In this document: piece after piece, positions 6,799 through 13,768 of the stretch
Position numbering within the stretch: position 1 is the first letter of the stretch
Layout: each line of letters opens with the position of its first letter
Source: Eubacterium sp.
Lineage (GTDB): Bacteria; Bacillota; Clostridia; Oscillospirales; Acutalibacteraceae
Length of the DNA stretch: 13,870 nt
Reading direction: 5' to 3'
Assembly (NCBI GenBank): GCA_024696725.1
Contig: JAILGO010000147.1
Span: forward strand, 1 to 13,870
The notes under the pieces: model-generated
What the model saw: the letters and a program-made list of their open reading frames with translations, nothing else
What the model was told of the DNA's origin: nothing
Database searches by the model: none
Position numbers and translations under genes: made by a program

Positions 6799-8178
6799 TT
6801 ATAACTGTTCAAGTATTCTTCTTGCTACGTGGATACCGCTTGCGGACGCGTGCGAAAGCGAATGGGTAACGCCCGAGCCGTCGCCGATAACGTAGAGTCC
6901 CTTATGAACGGTCTCAAGATTTTCGTCGAGCTCAACCTCCATATTGTAGAACTTGACCTCAACGCCGTAAAGCAGGGTATCGGGGTTAGCGGTACCGGGA
7001 GCGATTTTATCGAGGGCGTAAATCATTTCGATTATACCGTCGAGAATACGCTTTGGAAGCACGAGCGAAAGGTCGCCCGGTGTTGCGGCAAGCGTAGGAC
7101 GGGTCAAGCCCTCCTCTATACGCTTCGGAGTGCTTCTTCTTCCCGAAACGAGGTCGCCGAAGCGCTGAACGATTACTCCGCCGCCGAGCATATTCGAGAG
7201 TCTTGCTATACTCTCGCCGTAGCCGTTACTGTCCTTGAACGGTTCGGAAAAATGCTTAGCGACGAGAAGCGCGAAGTTTGTATTTTCGGTCTGCTTTTTG
7301 GGGTCCTCAAAGCTATGGCCGTTTACGGTAACTATACCGTTAGTGTTTTCGTTAACGACGCTTCCCTTCGGGTTCATACAGAAGGTGCGTACCCTGTCCT
7401 CGTAATTCTTGGTTGTATATACGATTTTACTCTCATAAAGCTCGTCGGTGAGATGGCTGAAGATTACGGCAGGAAGCTCAACCCGCACGCCGATATCTAC
7501 GCGGTTTGAAAGCGTATGAATTCCAAGCTCTTCACAGACGGTTTCCATCCACTTGCTTCCGCTTCTTCCGACCGAGACTATACACTTACGGCAGGTAAAC
7601 GTTTTACCGTTTCCCTCGACGGCATAGCCGTTTTCGGTCTTACTTACCTTATCAATATGGGTATTGAAGAAGAAATCCACCTTATCCTTAAGCTCGGCGT
7701 AGAGATTTTCAAGCACAACGTAATTGATATCCGTACCGAGATGACGTACAGAGGCGTCGAGAAGATGAAGCTGATTCTGAATACAGAGCTTCTTGAACTG
7801 TGAGCCCGCAGTCGAATAGAGCTTACAGTTTTCGCCTCCGTGGGTAATGTTGATTTTATCAACGTACTCCATAAGCTCGGTAGCCTTTTTCTTACCGATA
7901 TATTCATAGAGCGTGCCGCCGAAATCGTTAGTGATATTATACTTTCCGTCGGAGAACGCGCCTGCGCCGCCGAAGCCGCTCATAATAGCGCAGGTCTTAC
8001 AGCCGATACAGGATTTAACCTTATCGCCGTCGATAGGGCATTTTCTTTTAGCAAGCTCGTTTCCTGCCTCAAAGACCGCTATCTTAAGCGCGCCGTTATT
8101 CTTCGACAGCTCGTAGGCGGAAAATATACCTCCCGGTCCCGCTCCGATTATTACTACGTCGTACTCTGTTCTGTTCAT
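6799..8178 (-). CDS. COG2509-type FAD-dependent dehydrogenase with cysteine cluster
   Basis: A 459-aa flavoprotein of the uncharacterised FAD-dependent dehydrogenase group. The N-terminal dinucleotide-binding motif GAGPGG (12-17) is followed by an acidic residue at the end of the second strand (Glu37, VFEAG). The C-terminal FAD-closing motif is GLYVIGDGSG (427-436). Between them, Cys47, Cys57, Cys60 and Cys63 (KRKCP, then SCIGCKTC) form a cluster that could hold iron-sulfur or zinc, just before GFGGAGAFSDGKYN. The substrate of this family is unknown; the fold resembles geranylgeranyl-reductase/HI0933-like flavoproteins. No signal peptide, so cytoplasmic. Its ATG overlaps the stop of the acyltransferase gene by 4 nt (ATGA), and the pqqD-like gene follows 14 nt after its stop, making a redox step in the same pathway plausible but unproven. 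Confidence 0.85.
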   Translation of the reverse strand: MNRTEYDVVIIGAGPGGIFSAYELSKNNGALKIAVFEAGNELAKRKCPIDGDKVKSCIGCKTCAIMSGFGGAGAFSDGKYNITNDFGGTLYEYIGKKKATELMEYVDKINITHGGENCKLYSTAGSQFKKLCIQNQLHLLDASVRHLGTDINYVVLENLYAELKDKVDFFFNTHIDKVSKTENGYAVEGNGKTFTCRKCIVSVGRSGSKWMETVCEELGIHTLSNRVDIGVRVELPAVIFSHLTDELYESKIVYTTKNYEDRVRTFCMNPKGSVVNENTNGIVTVNGHSFEDPKKQTENTNFALLVAKHFSEPFKDSNGYGESIARLSNMLGGGVIVQRFGDLVSGRRSTPKRIEEGLTRPTLAATPGDLSLVLPKRILDGIIEMIYALDKIAPGTANPDTLLYGVEVKFYNMEVELDENLETVHKGLYVIGDGSGVTHSLSHASASGIHVARRILEQL

Positions 8179-9041
8179 TTTTTACCTCTTAGTTTTTTAT
8201 TGATTCTGCGTTTAAGCGCCGCGGACGCGTTGCCCTTTGAGGCAAACCGGTCCTTGGTTTTATTCTCTATAAGACTTTCTATATATTCAAGCTTTTCTTC
8301 GGGCGTTCTTTCCGACGAGAACACCTCGTCAAGAGCCGCGAACGGCAGCGTGGCGGCGTTCGCTTTAAATATATATTTATCCGTATTCATTTCGCCGCTG
8401 CTTTCCGTATCGTCATAAGTATAACCGTGAACGCAGCCCGAGTCCCAGAACAAATCCTTTGAAACGCGGTGCGCGGGATTTCCTCCCCATGCCTCGTTGC
8501 TCGGCGTTTCCTTACCCGTACATACCGCGCCTGCGCCGATTATGCTTCCCGAGCAAATCCGAGTGCCTTTAAGAACGAGAACGTTCTGGCCGAGCCATAC
8601 GTGGTCGCCGATATAAACGCTTTTTGAAGGGTTAATGCGTTTTTTATTAACGGTGCTGTAAATAAGATGCGGGTCGGCGGTACGAATCCATACGCCGAAG
8701 GAGAAAAGTCCGCTGTCGCCGATAAAGACGTGCCTGCGCTCGGAGGCTATGATATTGAGCGCGCCGTTCATATAGTTATTCTTTCCGATAAAGCATACGC
8801 TTTCACGGTAAACGGTAACGTTAAGATAATAGACGTGCTTTGACGAGGAAAGATAAACTACGCTGTTATCGAATCTGAATTCTATCTTTGAGTTATTCAG
8901 CGTAACGCCCTCCTCAACGATAAGGATATTGCCCGTTCCTCCGAACATAATACGGCTGTTGTTCATTTTAAGGTTTTCTGAGCCGATTATTTTATTGTTC
9001 TTAAGAGACTCAAGCTCTTCAACGCTATTAAATATCTGCAT
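8175..9041 (-). CDS. Left-handed beta-helix acyltransferase with basic C-terminal tail
   Basis: A 288-aa hexapeptide-repeat transferase. Imperfect hexapeptide repeats span about residues 33-180, with clear turns at VYIGDHVWLGQNV (142-154) and SGSIIGAGAVCTG (164-176) and the exit motif AWGGNPAHRV (184-193). His125 in TADPHLIYS sits where the catalytic histidine of xenobiotic/serine-type acetyltransferases lies. The usual reaction is transfer of an acetyl group from acetyl-CoA to a sugar or amino hydroxyl or amine; the acceptor here is unknown. Residues 195-288 form an extension beyond the helix domain, ending in a strongly basic run (KRRINKKLRGKK) that could bind nucleic acid, phosphate polymers or membrane. 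A GGAG ribosome site lies 9 nt before the ATG. The 132-aa gene ends one base upstream and the dehydrogenase overlaps downstream. Confidence 0.8.
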   Translation of the reverse strand: MQIFNSVEELESLKNNKIIGSENLKMNNSRIMFGGTGNILIVEEGVTLNNSKIEFRFDNSVVYLSSSKHVYYLNVTVYRESVCFIGKNNYMNGALNIIASERRHVFIGDSGLFSFGVWIRTADPHLIYSTVNKKRINPSKSVYIGDHVWLGQNVLVLKGTRICSGSIIGAGAVCTGKETPSNEAWGGNPAHRVSKDLFWDSGCVHGYTYDDTESSGEMNTDKYIFKANAATLPFAALDEVFSSERTPEEKLEYIESLIENKTKDRFASKGNASAALKRRINKKLRGKK

Positions 9042-9042
9042 A

Positions 9043-9441
9043 CTATTTAACTCCGAGCAATTCTTTCATATAAGCCGTATAGCCGAGAAGCACCTGCTCG
9101 GCGGGACCCTTTCTTTCCTTTTCGTACGAGCCGAGCTCGCCCATCGTCACAATAGAGGAAAAGAGACGTCCCTGATGCGGCATTGACTGTATAAGCCGGC
9201 TCATTGCGCCTGCGGGCGCGTCGCATACCGTAAGAACGATTTTTTCCTTCTTCGGATATACGATAACCATAAATCTGTTAGTTGCGGGAAGGCAGATATA
9301 TTCCGATACGGAAGCCGCCGTCGGCGCTCCGAAGAAGAAATCGCCGTACTCCTCCTTATTCCAGTTAGCCTCCATAAATTCGAAAAGCTCCTGCTTGCTT
9401 TCCCACTTTCTTCCTGATTTGATAACCTGTCGTCCTGTCAT
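9043..9441 (-). CDS. Unrecognised 132-aa protein between rRNA methyltransferase and acyltransferase
   Basis: No family recognised. The protein is soluble and mixed alpha/beta: an N-terminal charged helix (SKQELFEFMEANWNKEEY, 15-32), a small-residue stretch FFFGAPTAASVSEY (35-48), two hydrophobic strands (RFMVIVYP, EKIVLTVCD) and a C-terminal amphipathic helix. No signal peptide or metal motif stands out. Its ATG shares a base with the stop of the methyltransferase gene (TAATG) and its own TAG stops one base before the next ATG, so it is embedded in the operon and almost certainly translated. Function cannot be assigned from sequence or context. Confidence 0.75.
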   Translation of the reverse strand: MTGRQVIKSGRKWESKQELFEFMEANWNKEEYGDFFFGAPTAASVSEYICLPATNRFMVIVYPKKEKIVLTVCDAPAGAMSRLIQSMPHQGRLFSSIVTMGELGSYEKERKGPAEQVLLGYTAYMKELLGVK

Positions 9442-10811
9442 TATTTTTCCTCCTTTAAATTTCGTTTCATTATTTTTGCTACCGCCTCGACGTGAGGGGT
9501 TCTAGGGAACATATCAACCGGGGTAATTTCTACGGCGTTATAGCCGAGCGGGTTCAGTATTTCAAGGTCGCGCGCGAGGGTTGCGCTGTCACAGGAAACG
9601 TAGACGATTCTTTTCGCGTCAAGCCTTGCGACCGTATCAAGCAGCTCGCGCGAGCAGCCCTTACGCGGCGGGTCAAGTATAATAACGTCGGGGGTAACGC
9701 CTCTTTTTTCAAGTTCCTTCGCGCCGTCTTCTGCGTCGCCGCAGAAAAATTCAGCGTTTTTTATTCCGTTGAGCCCGGCGTTTATTTTCGCGTTTTCAAC
9801 CGCCTGAGGAACGATTTCTATACCGAAAACCGCTTTCGCCTTATCAGCCATCGTCAGTCCGATTGTACCCGCGCCGCAGTATAAATCCACCACGGTTTCG
9901 CCTCCCGTAAGCGCCGCGTATTCGGCAGCCTTTGAGTAAAGCCTTTCGCACTGGTCGTGATTAACCTGATAAAACGAGTTCGGCGAGATTACGAACCTCT
10001 TGCCGAGGAGAATATCGGTAATCGTATCGCTTCCCCAAAGGGTTACGGTTTTTTCGCCTAAAATAACGTTGCTGTTTTCCTTATTGATATTTACGCAGAC
10101 GCTTTTTACGCCGTCAATTTTTTTAAGCTCCCCGATAAGCGTTTCCTTATCGGGAAGGCTCTCGCCGTTTATTACCGCGCACGCCGTAAGCTCTCCCGTT
10201 GCGGCGGCTTTTCTCAGATAGATATGGCGGAGGAGTCCTTTACCCTTGCTTTCGTCGTACGAGTCAACGCCCGAGCTTTTTACCCATTTTGAAAAAGCGT
10301 CAAGGCATTTTTCAAATACCGCACTCTGAAGAAGGCAGCTCTTACAGGGAATAATCCTATGGCTCTTATAGGCGTAAAATCCCGCGAAGAGCTCGCCGTC
10401 CTCGATTATTACGGGATACTGCGCTTTATTGCGGTAACGATTTATTTCGTCGGCGCCGATAACGTCCTTTACGGGAATATCAAGATGGGCGATTCTTTTA
10501 ACGGCGTCCTCTACCCTGCTCTTTTTATACTTAAGCTCCTCGCTATAGGTCATATTCCTGAACGAGCAGCCGCCGCATTTTTCCGAAACGGGACAGTCGC
10601 TCTTTATTCTTGACGGGGATTTATTACAGAAATCCCTTATTATTCCTATACAGTAGCGCTTTGAGGTTTTAATAATATGGGCTATTATTATGTCGCCGGG
10701 AACGGCTCCGCGCACGAACACGGCTACGCCGTTATAATGTCCGACGGCTGAGCCCTCCGAGGTCATCGCTTCGATATTAAGTTTTATATCGTCGTTTTTC
10801 TTAATATCCAT
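9441..10811 (-). CDS. rlmD: 23S rRNA (uracil-C5)-methyltransferase, RlmD/RlmCD type
   Basis: SAM-dependent enzyme of the TrmA/RumA family that makes 5-methyluridine in 23S rRNA; Firmicute members often modify both U747 and U1939 (RlmCD). An N-terminal TRAM domain covers about 1-60. Iron-sulfur cysteines are Cys73, Cys79 and Cys82 (CPVSEKCGGC), with the fourth likely Cys156 or Cys159. The SAM loop is VVDLYCGAGTIGL (307-319), followed by DPPRKGC (380-386), catalytic nucleophile Cys407 (VYVSCDSATLARD) and base Glu442 (TPHVEAV). I chose the ATG at 10811, giving 456 aa with GAGGTG seven bases upstream. A longer frame up to 10871 would start inside the promoter and add an AT-rich, unlikely extension. 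It is the first gene of the seven-gene operon ending in lepA. RlmC versus RlmD specificity is not decided. Confidence 0.95.
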   Translation of the reverse strand: MDIKKNDDIKLNIEAMTSEGSAVGHYNGVAVFVRGAVPGDIIIAHIIKTSKRYCIGIIRDFCNKSPSRIKSDCPVSEKCGGCSFRNMTYSEELKYKKSRVEDAVKRIAHLDIPVKDVIGADEINRYRNKAQYPVIIEDGELFAGFYAYKSHRIIPCKSCLLQSAVFEKCLDAFSKWVKSSGVDSYDESKGKGLLRHIYLRKAAATGELTACAVINGESLPDKETLIGELKKIDGVKSVCVNINKENSNVILGEKTVTLWGSDTITDILLGKRFVISPNSFYQVNHDQCERLYSKAAEYAALTGGETVVDLYCGAGTIGLTMADKAKAVFGIEIVPQAVENAKINAGLNGIKNAEFFCGDAEDGAKELEKRGVTPDVIILDPPRKGCSRELLDTVARLDAKRIVYVSCDSATLARDLEILNPLGYNAVEITPVDMFPRTPHVEAVAKIMKRNLKEEK

Positions 10812-10842
10812 AAACGCACCTCGACATAAAAAACCAATATAT

Positions 10843-10871
10843 ATAATATCATAAATTATAATATATAGCAA
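10843..10871 (-). promoter_or_regulatory. Predicted sigma-A promoter of the rlmD-lepA operon
   Basis: Minus-strand TTGCTA (10866-10871) and TATTAT (10843-10848) are 17 nt apart in an AT-rich stretch. Initiation near 10836 gives a leader of about 25 nt to the ATG at 10811. The -35 lies in the tail of the upstream ATPase terminator. Other AT-rich -10 candidates (TATAAT in the spacer) exist, so the exact position is uncertain. Confidence 0.5.
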
Positions 10872-10896
10872 GAATAAACCCCCGATTTCTCGGGGG
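10868..10896 (-). terminator. Intrinsic terminator of the P-type ATPase gene
   Basis: On the minus strand CCCCCGA-GAAA-TCGGGGG forms a 7-bp GC-rich stem with a GAAA tetraloop (10879-10896), followed by TTTATTCTT. It begins six bases after the ATPase stop codon (10905-10903). Confidence 0.85.
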
Positions 10897-10902
10897 TAAA
10901 AA

Positions 10903-13590
10903 TTATTTTTTATTCTTTTCGGCTAAACGCTGGAAGAACTTTACGATTTCAACTATCGGAATTACGAGGAACGCGGTACCCATAGAAGCAAGATACTGAT
11001 TAAGGGTAAGCGGAACGAAGTCGAAGGCTTTTGTAAGGAACGGGATATAGATAACCGCCGTCGAAAGCACTATCGAAGCCGCCATTGCGCCGATAAGATA
11101 CCAGTTAAGGCTTCCCATCTGAACGATTGACTTACGGCGCGAGCGCATATTGAACGAATGGAAAATCTCTGACATTGAAAGCGTTAAGAACGCCATAGTC
11201 ATAGCTCTCTGATGAACGAATTCGGGAGAGCCGCCGCCGAAACGGTCGCCTATGAAATACGCGGCGAGAGTCAGTACGGTTACCATTACGCCCTGCCATG
11301 CGCAGTCGATACCCATACCGCCTGCGAATATACCGTCCCTGCTGTCACGCGGAGCGCGCTTCATAATGTCGGGCTCTCCCTTTTCCATACCGAGAGCAAG
11401 AGCCGGGAAGCAGTCCGTAATAAGATTAATCCAGAGAAGGTGAACGGGTTCAAAGAGAGTAAAGCCGAGAAGGGTTGCAATAAATATTGAAAGCACCTCG
11501 GAGAGATTTGACGAAAGAAGGAACTGAATGGCAGCCCTGATATTATCGTAAATCTTTCTTCCCTCTTCAACCGCAGATACGATAGTCGCGAAGTTATCGT
11601 CGGCAAGAACCATATCGGCAACGTTTTTAGTAACGTCGGTACCGGTAATACCCATACCTACGCCGATGTCCGCGTTCTTAATCGAAGGAGCGTCGTTAAC
11701 GCCGTCGCCCGTCATAGCGGTAATCATTCCGCGCGCCTTCCACGCCTTTACGATTCTTACCTTGTGCTCGGGCTGAACGCGTGCGTAAACGGAAACCTTT
11801 TCTAAGATTTCGTCGAATTCTTCGTCGCTGAGCTTATTTAAGTCAGAACCCGTCATAGCCTGAGAAGCGTCGCTTATAATACCGAGTCCCTTTGCGATTG
11901 CAACGGCGGTATCCTTATGGTCGCCCGTAATCATAATCGGGCGGATACCTGCGCTCCGGCATTCCTTGATTGCGTCGACAACCTCGGGACGAACGGGGTC
12001 AATCATACCCGTAAGACCGACATAGCAAAGCTTCTGCTCAAGCTCGGAAGCCTCGTTAGAGGGCTGCTCGGAATAGCTTCTCATAGCGGCGCAGAGTACG
12101 CGCAGCGCACGGTCAGCCATTTCCTTATTCGAAGCAAGAATCTGCTCTCTGAGCTCGTCGGTCATCGGTACGCGCTTTCCGTCGATAAATACGCTTTCGC
12201 ATCTTGAAAGAACGACGTCGGGAGCGCCCTTTGTATACTGAATAAAGCCGTTTTCGGTCTTATGAACGGTAGACATCATCTTACGCATACTGTCAAACGG
12301 AGCCTCGCCGACTCTCGGGAATTTTTCCTCTATCTCGTACTTCTTAAGTCCGAGCTTGTCGGCGTACGCAACGAGAGCCGCCTCGGTGGGCTCGCCCTTG
12401 ATGCTTCCGTCCTTCTGAAGCTCCGCGTCGCAGCAGAGCGCCATAGCGGTAGCGAGAAGCTTCTCGTCGGTACCCTTATACTCGACGACGGTCATCTTAT
12501 TCTGGGTAAGAGTACCCGTTTTATCCGAGCAGATTATCTGGGTACAGCCGAGAGTCTCAACGGCTGTAAGCTTTCTTATAACAGCGTTACGCTTACTCAT
12601 CTTCGTTACGCCGATTGAAAGCACGATAGTAACAACGGCGGCAAGTCCCTCGGGGATTGCGGCAACGGCAAGCGATACGGCTACCATAAAGAATTCAAGA
12701 GTATTATCAATTCCGACCTTTCCGCCGGTCATAACCGTTCTTACGATATCGAACGCGAAGATAAAGACACTTATACCGATTACGATAATCGAAAGCACCT
12801 TGGAAAGCTGATTGAGCTTAATCTGAAGCGGAGTTTCCTCGTCCTTAGCCTGTGTAAGAGCGTCGGCGATTTTACCCATTTCGGTATCCATACCCGTCGC
12901 GACAACAACAGCCTTACCGCGTCCGTATACAACGTTAGAGCCCATATAGCACATATTTTTTCTGTCGCCGAGCGGTACGTCGTCGGAGCCCTCCGTGCTT
13001 ACGATTTCGCTCTCCTTGCTTACGGGAACGGACTCGCCCGTGAGCGCCGCCTCCTCAATTTTCATCGAGGCGCTTTCTATAATACGACAGTCGGCGGGAA
13101 TGCTGTCGCCGGCTTCAAGAACTACGATATCGCCGATTACAAGGTCCTCGCTTTTAACGTCGATAAGCTTACCGTCGCGGATAACCTTTGAGGTCGCGGC
13201 GGCGATTTCCTGTAAAGCCTCGATAGCCTTTTCAGCCTTGCTTTCCTGATAAACGCCGAGCACAGCGTTTATAATTACGACGACCATAATAATTATTACG
13301 TCCGCCCAGTCGCTGAACTTACCCGAGGATATAACTACGGATTTCGTTACCTCGTCAATTTTAACGAAGGCGGTAACCGCGCTGATAACAGCCGCAACGA
13401 TAAGAATAATAATCATCGGGTCGGCAAGCTGTGAAAGGAAGCGCTTTAAAAGGCTGTCCTTTTTAGCCTCGGCAAGCTTGTTTTTTCCGTTCGTTTCAAG
13501 CCTTGTCGAAGCCTCTGCGGAGGATAAGCCGCTCTCTGAGGTTTTAATGTTTTCCATTACCTCTTCGGCAGAAATCAAATATTCTTTCAT
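10903..13590 (-). CDS. P2A-type cation-transporting P-type ATPase (Ca2+/Mn2+ class)
   Basis: ATP-driven cation exporter of the SERCA/PMR1-like class in the cytoplasmic membrane. The start chosen is ATG at 13590 (MKEYLIS, 895 aa), with AAGGAG six bases upstream. A 19-residue longer frame would begin inside the leader hairpin. Domain order: N-terminal cation ATPase domain (1-70), actuator TGES (184-187), phosphorylation site Asp356 in DKTGTLT, nucleotide domain KGAPD (454-458), and hinge TGDGVNDAP (627-635). Ten transmembrane helices are expected. Metal ligands comparable to SERCA: Glu314 in IPEGL (M4), Asn695 and Glu698 (M5), Asn722, Thr725 and Asp726 (M6); the M8 glutamate position appears to be Ser805. 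Site II is intact. Calcium and manganese are both possible from protein sequence. The upstream riboswitch argues for manganese. Single-gene unit with its own promoter and terminator. Confidence 0.93.
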   Translation of the reverse strand: MKEYLISAEEVMENIKTSESGLSSAEASTRLETNGKNKLAEAKKDSLLKRFLSQLADPMIIILIVAAVISAVTAFVKIDEVTKSVVISSGKFSDWADVIIIMVVVIINAVLGVYQESKAEKAIEALQEIAAATSKVIRDGKLIDVKSEDLVIGDIVVLEAGDSIPADCRIIESASMKIEEAALTGESVPVSKESEIVSTEGSDDVPLGDRKNMCYMGSNVVYGRGKAVVVATGMDTEMGKIADALTQAKDEETPLQIKLNQLSKVLSIIVIGISVFIFAFDIVRTVMTGGKVGIDNTLEFFMVAVSLAVAAIPEGLAAVVTIVLSIGVTKMSKRNAVIRKLTAVETLGCTQIICSDKTGTLTQNKMTVVEYKGTDEKLLATAMALCCDAELQKDGSIKGEPTEAALVAYADKLGLKKYEIEEKFPRVGEAPFDSMRKMMSTVHKTENGFIQYTKGAPDVVLSRCESVFIDGKRVPMTDELREQILASNKEMADRALRVLCAAMRSYSEQPSNEASELEQKLCYVGLTGMIDPVRPEVVDAIKECRSAGIRPIMITGDHKDTAVAIAKGLGIISDASQAMTGSDLNKLSDEEFDEILEKVSVYARVQPEHKVRIVKAWKARGMITAMTGDGVNDAPSIKNADIGVGMGITGTDVTKNVADMVLADDNFATIVSAVEEGRKIYDNIRAAIQFLLSSNLSEVLSIFIATLLGFTLFEPVHLLWINLITDCFPALALGMEKGEPDIMKRAPRDSRDGIFAGGMGIDCAWQGVMVTVLTLAAYFIGDRFGGGSPEFVHQRAMTMAFLTLSMSEIFHSFNMRSRRKSIVQMGSLNWYLIGAMAASIVLSTAVIYIPFLTKAFDFVPLTLNQYLASMGTAFLVIPIVEIVKFFQRLAEKNKK

Positions 13591-13596
13591 AAAAAT

Positions 13597-13602
13597 CTCC
13601 TT
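13597..13602 (-). promoter_or_regulatory. Ribosome binding site fixing the ATPase start
   Basis: AAGGAG on the minus strand, six bases before ATG 13590. It lies immediately after the leader hairpin and U-rich run, so ribosome access depends on read-through of the leader. It supports the 895-aa start over the longer frame. Confidence 0.85.
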
Positions 13603-13645
13603 AAAATATAAGACCTGTACATAGCTTAAACTATGTACAAGTCTC
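13601..13645 (-). terminator. Expression-platform hairpin of the ATPase leader (regulated terminator)
   Basis: On the minus strand AGACTTGTACATAG pairs with CTATGTACAGGTCT over 14 bp (arms 13631-13645 and 13610-13624, one G-U pair) around the loop TTTAAG. It is followed by TATATTTT before the ribosome site. The U-run is interrupted, so its strength is moderate. Seven bases of its 5' arm (13635-13641) are also the proposed 3' strand of riboswitch P1, making the two structures mutually exclusive. Confidence 0.65.
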
Positions 13646-13733
13646 ATTCTTTAAAACTAAACCAGCCTTTCGGCATGTTTGTTGACTTAGTTCGCGCTAT
13701 GTAAGGGTTTGCGCGGAATTACTCCCTTATACG
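13635..13733 (-). ncRNA. yybP-ykoY-type (manganese) riboswitch aptamer
   Basis: This is the leader of the P-type ATPase. On the minus strand it carries the family's landmarks in order: AAGGGAGTAA near the 5' end (around 13717-13728), a P2 stem CGCGC/GCGCG (13711-13715 with 13693-13697), then GTCAAC and ACATGCCGAAAGG, closing to TTTAG (13657-13680). In known yybP-ykoY RNAs these loops dock to bind Mn2+ and turn gene expression on. A seven-pair P1, GTATAAG (13726-13732) with CTTGTAC (13635-13641), closes the aptamer. Related riboswitches precede P-type ATPases in lactic acid bacteria. Identification is from remembered consensus; no covariance search was run. Confidence 0.8.
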
Positions 13734-13739
13734 CGTAAT

Positions 13740-13768
13740 ATTATACCACAAATCCAAAGGAAAAGCAA
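13740..13768 (-). promoter_or_regulatory. Promoter of the riboswitch-ATPase transcript
   Basis: Perfect TATAAT (13740-13745) preceded by TGG (extended -10), with a partial -35 TTGCTT (13763-13768) at 17-nt spacing. Initiation near 13733 would begin the RNA exactly at the aptamer's P1 strand, which supports both calls. An AT-rich 6-bp inverted repeat CAATAA/TTATTG (13766-13781) overlaps the -35. Confidence 0.75.

Noticed and set aside
6521..6799. Hidden RiPP precursor peptide gene next to the PqqD-like gene
   Set aside because: The flanking gaps are 14 nt and a 1-nt overlap, leaving no room; no short Cys- or Gly-rich frame with a ribosome site was seen nearby.
6829..7509. 226-codon plus-strand open frame opposite the FAD dehydrogenase
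   Set aside because: Fully antisense to a well-supported gene; no family resemblance, ribosome site or promoter.
10812..10871. N-terminal extension of the rRNA methyltransferase to an upstream ATG
   Set aside because: The added residues come from AT-rich promoter sequence (LYIIIYDIIYIGF), there is no ribosome site, and the TRAM domain begins right after the ATG at 10811.
13591..13647. N-terminal extension of the ATPase (19 residues)
   Set aside because: It would be read from within the leader hairpin and riboswitch; the AAGGAG site fits only the ATG at 13590.
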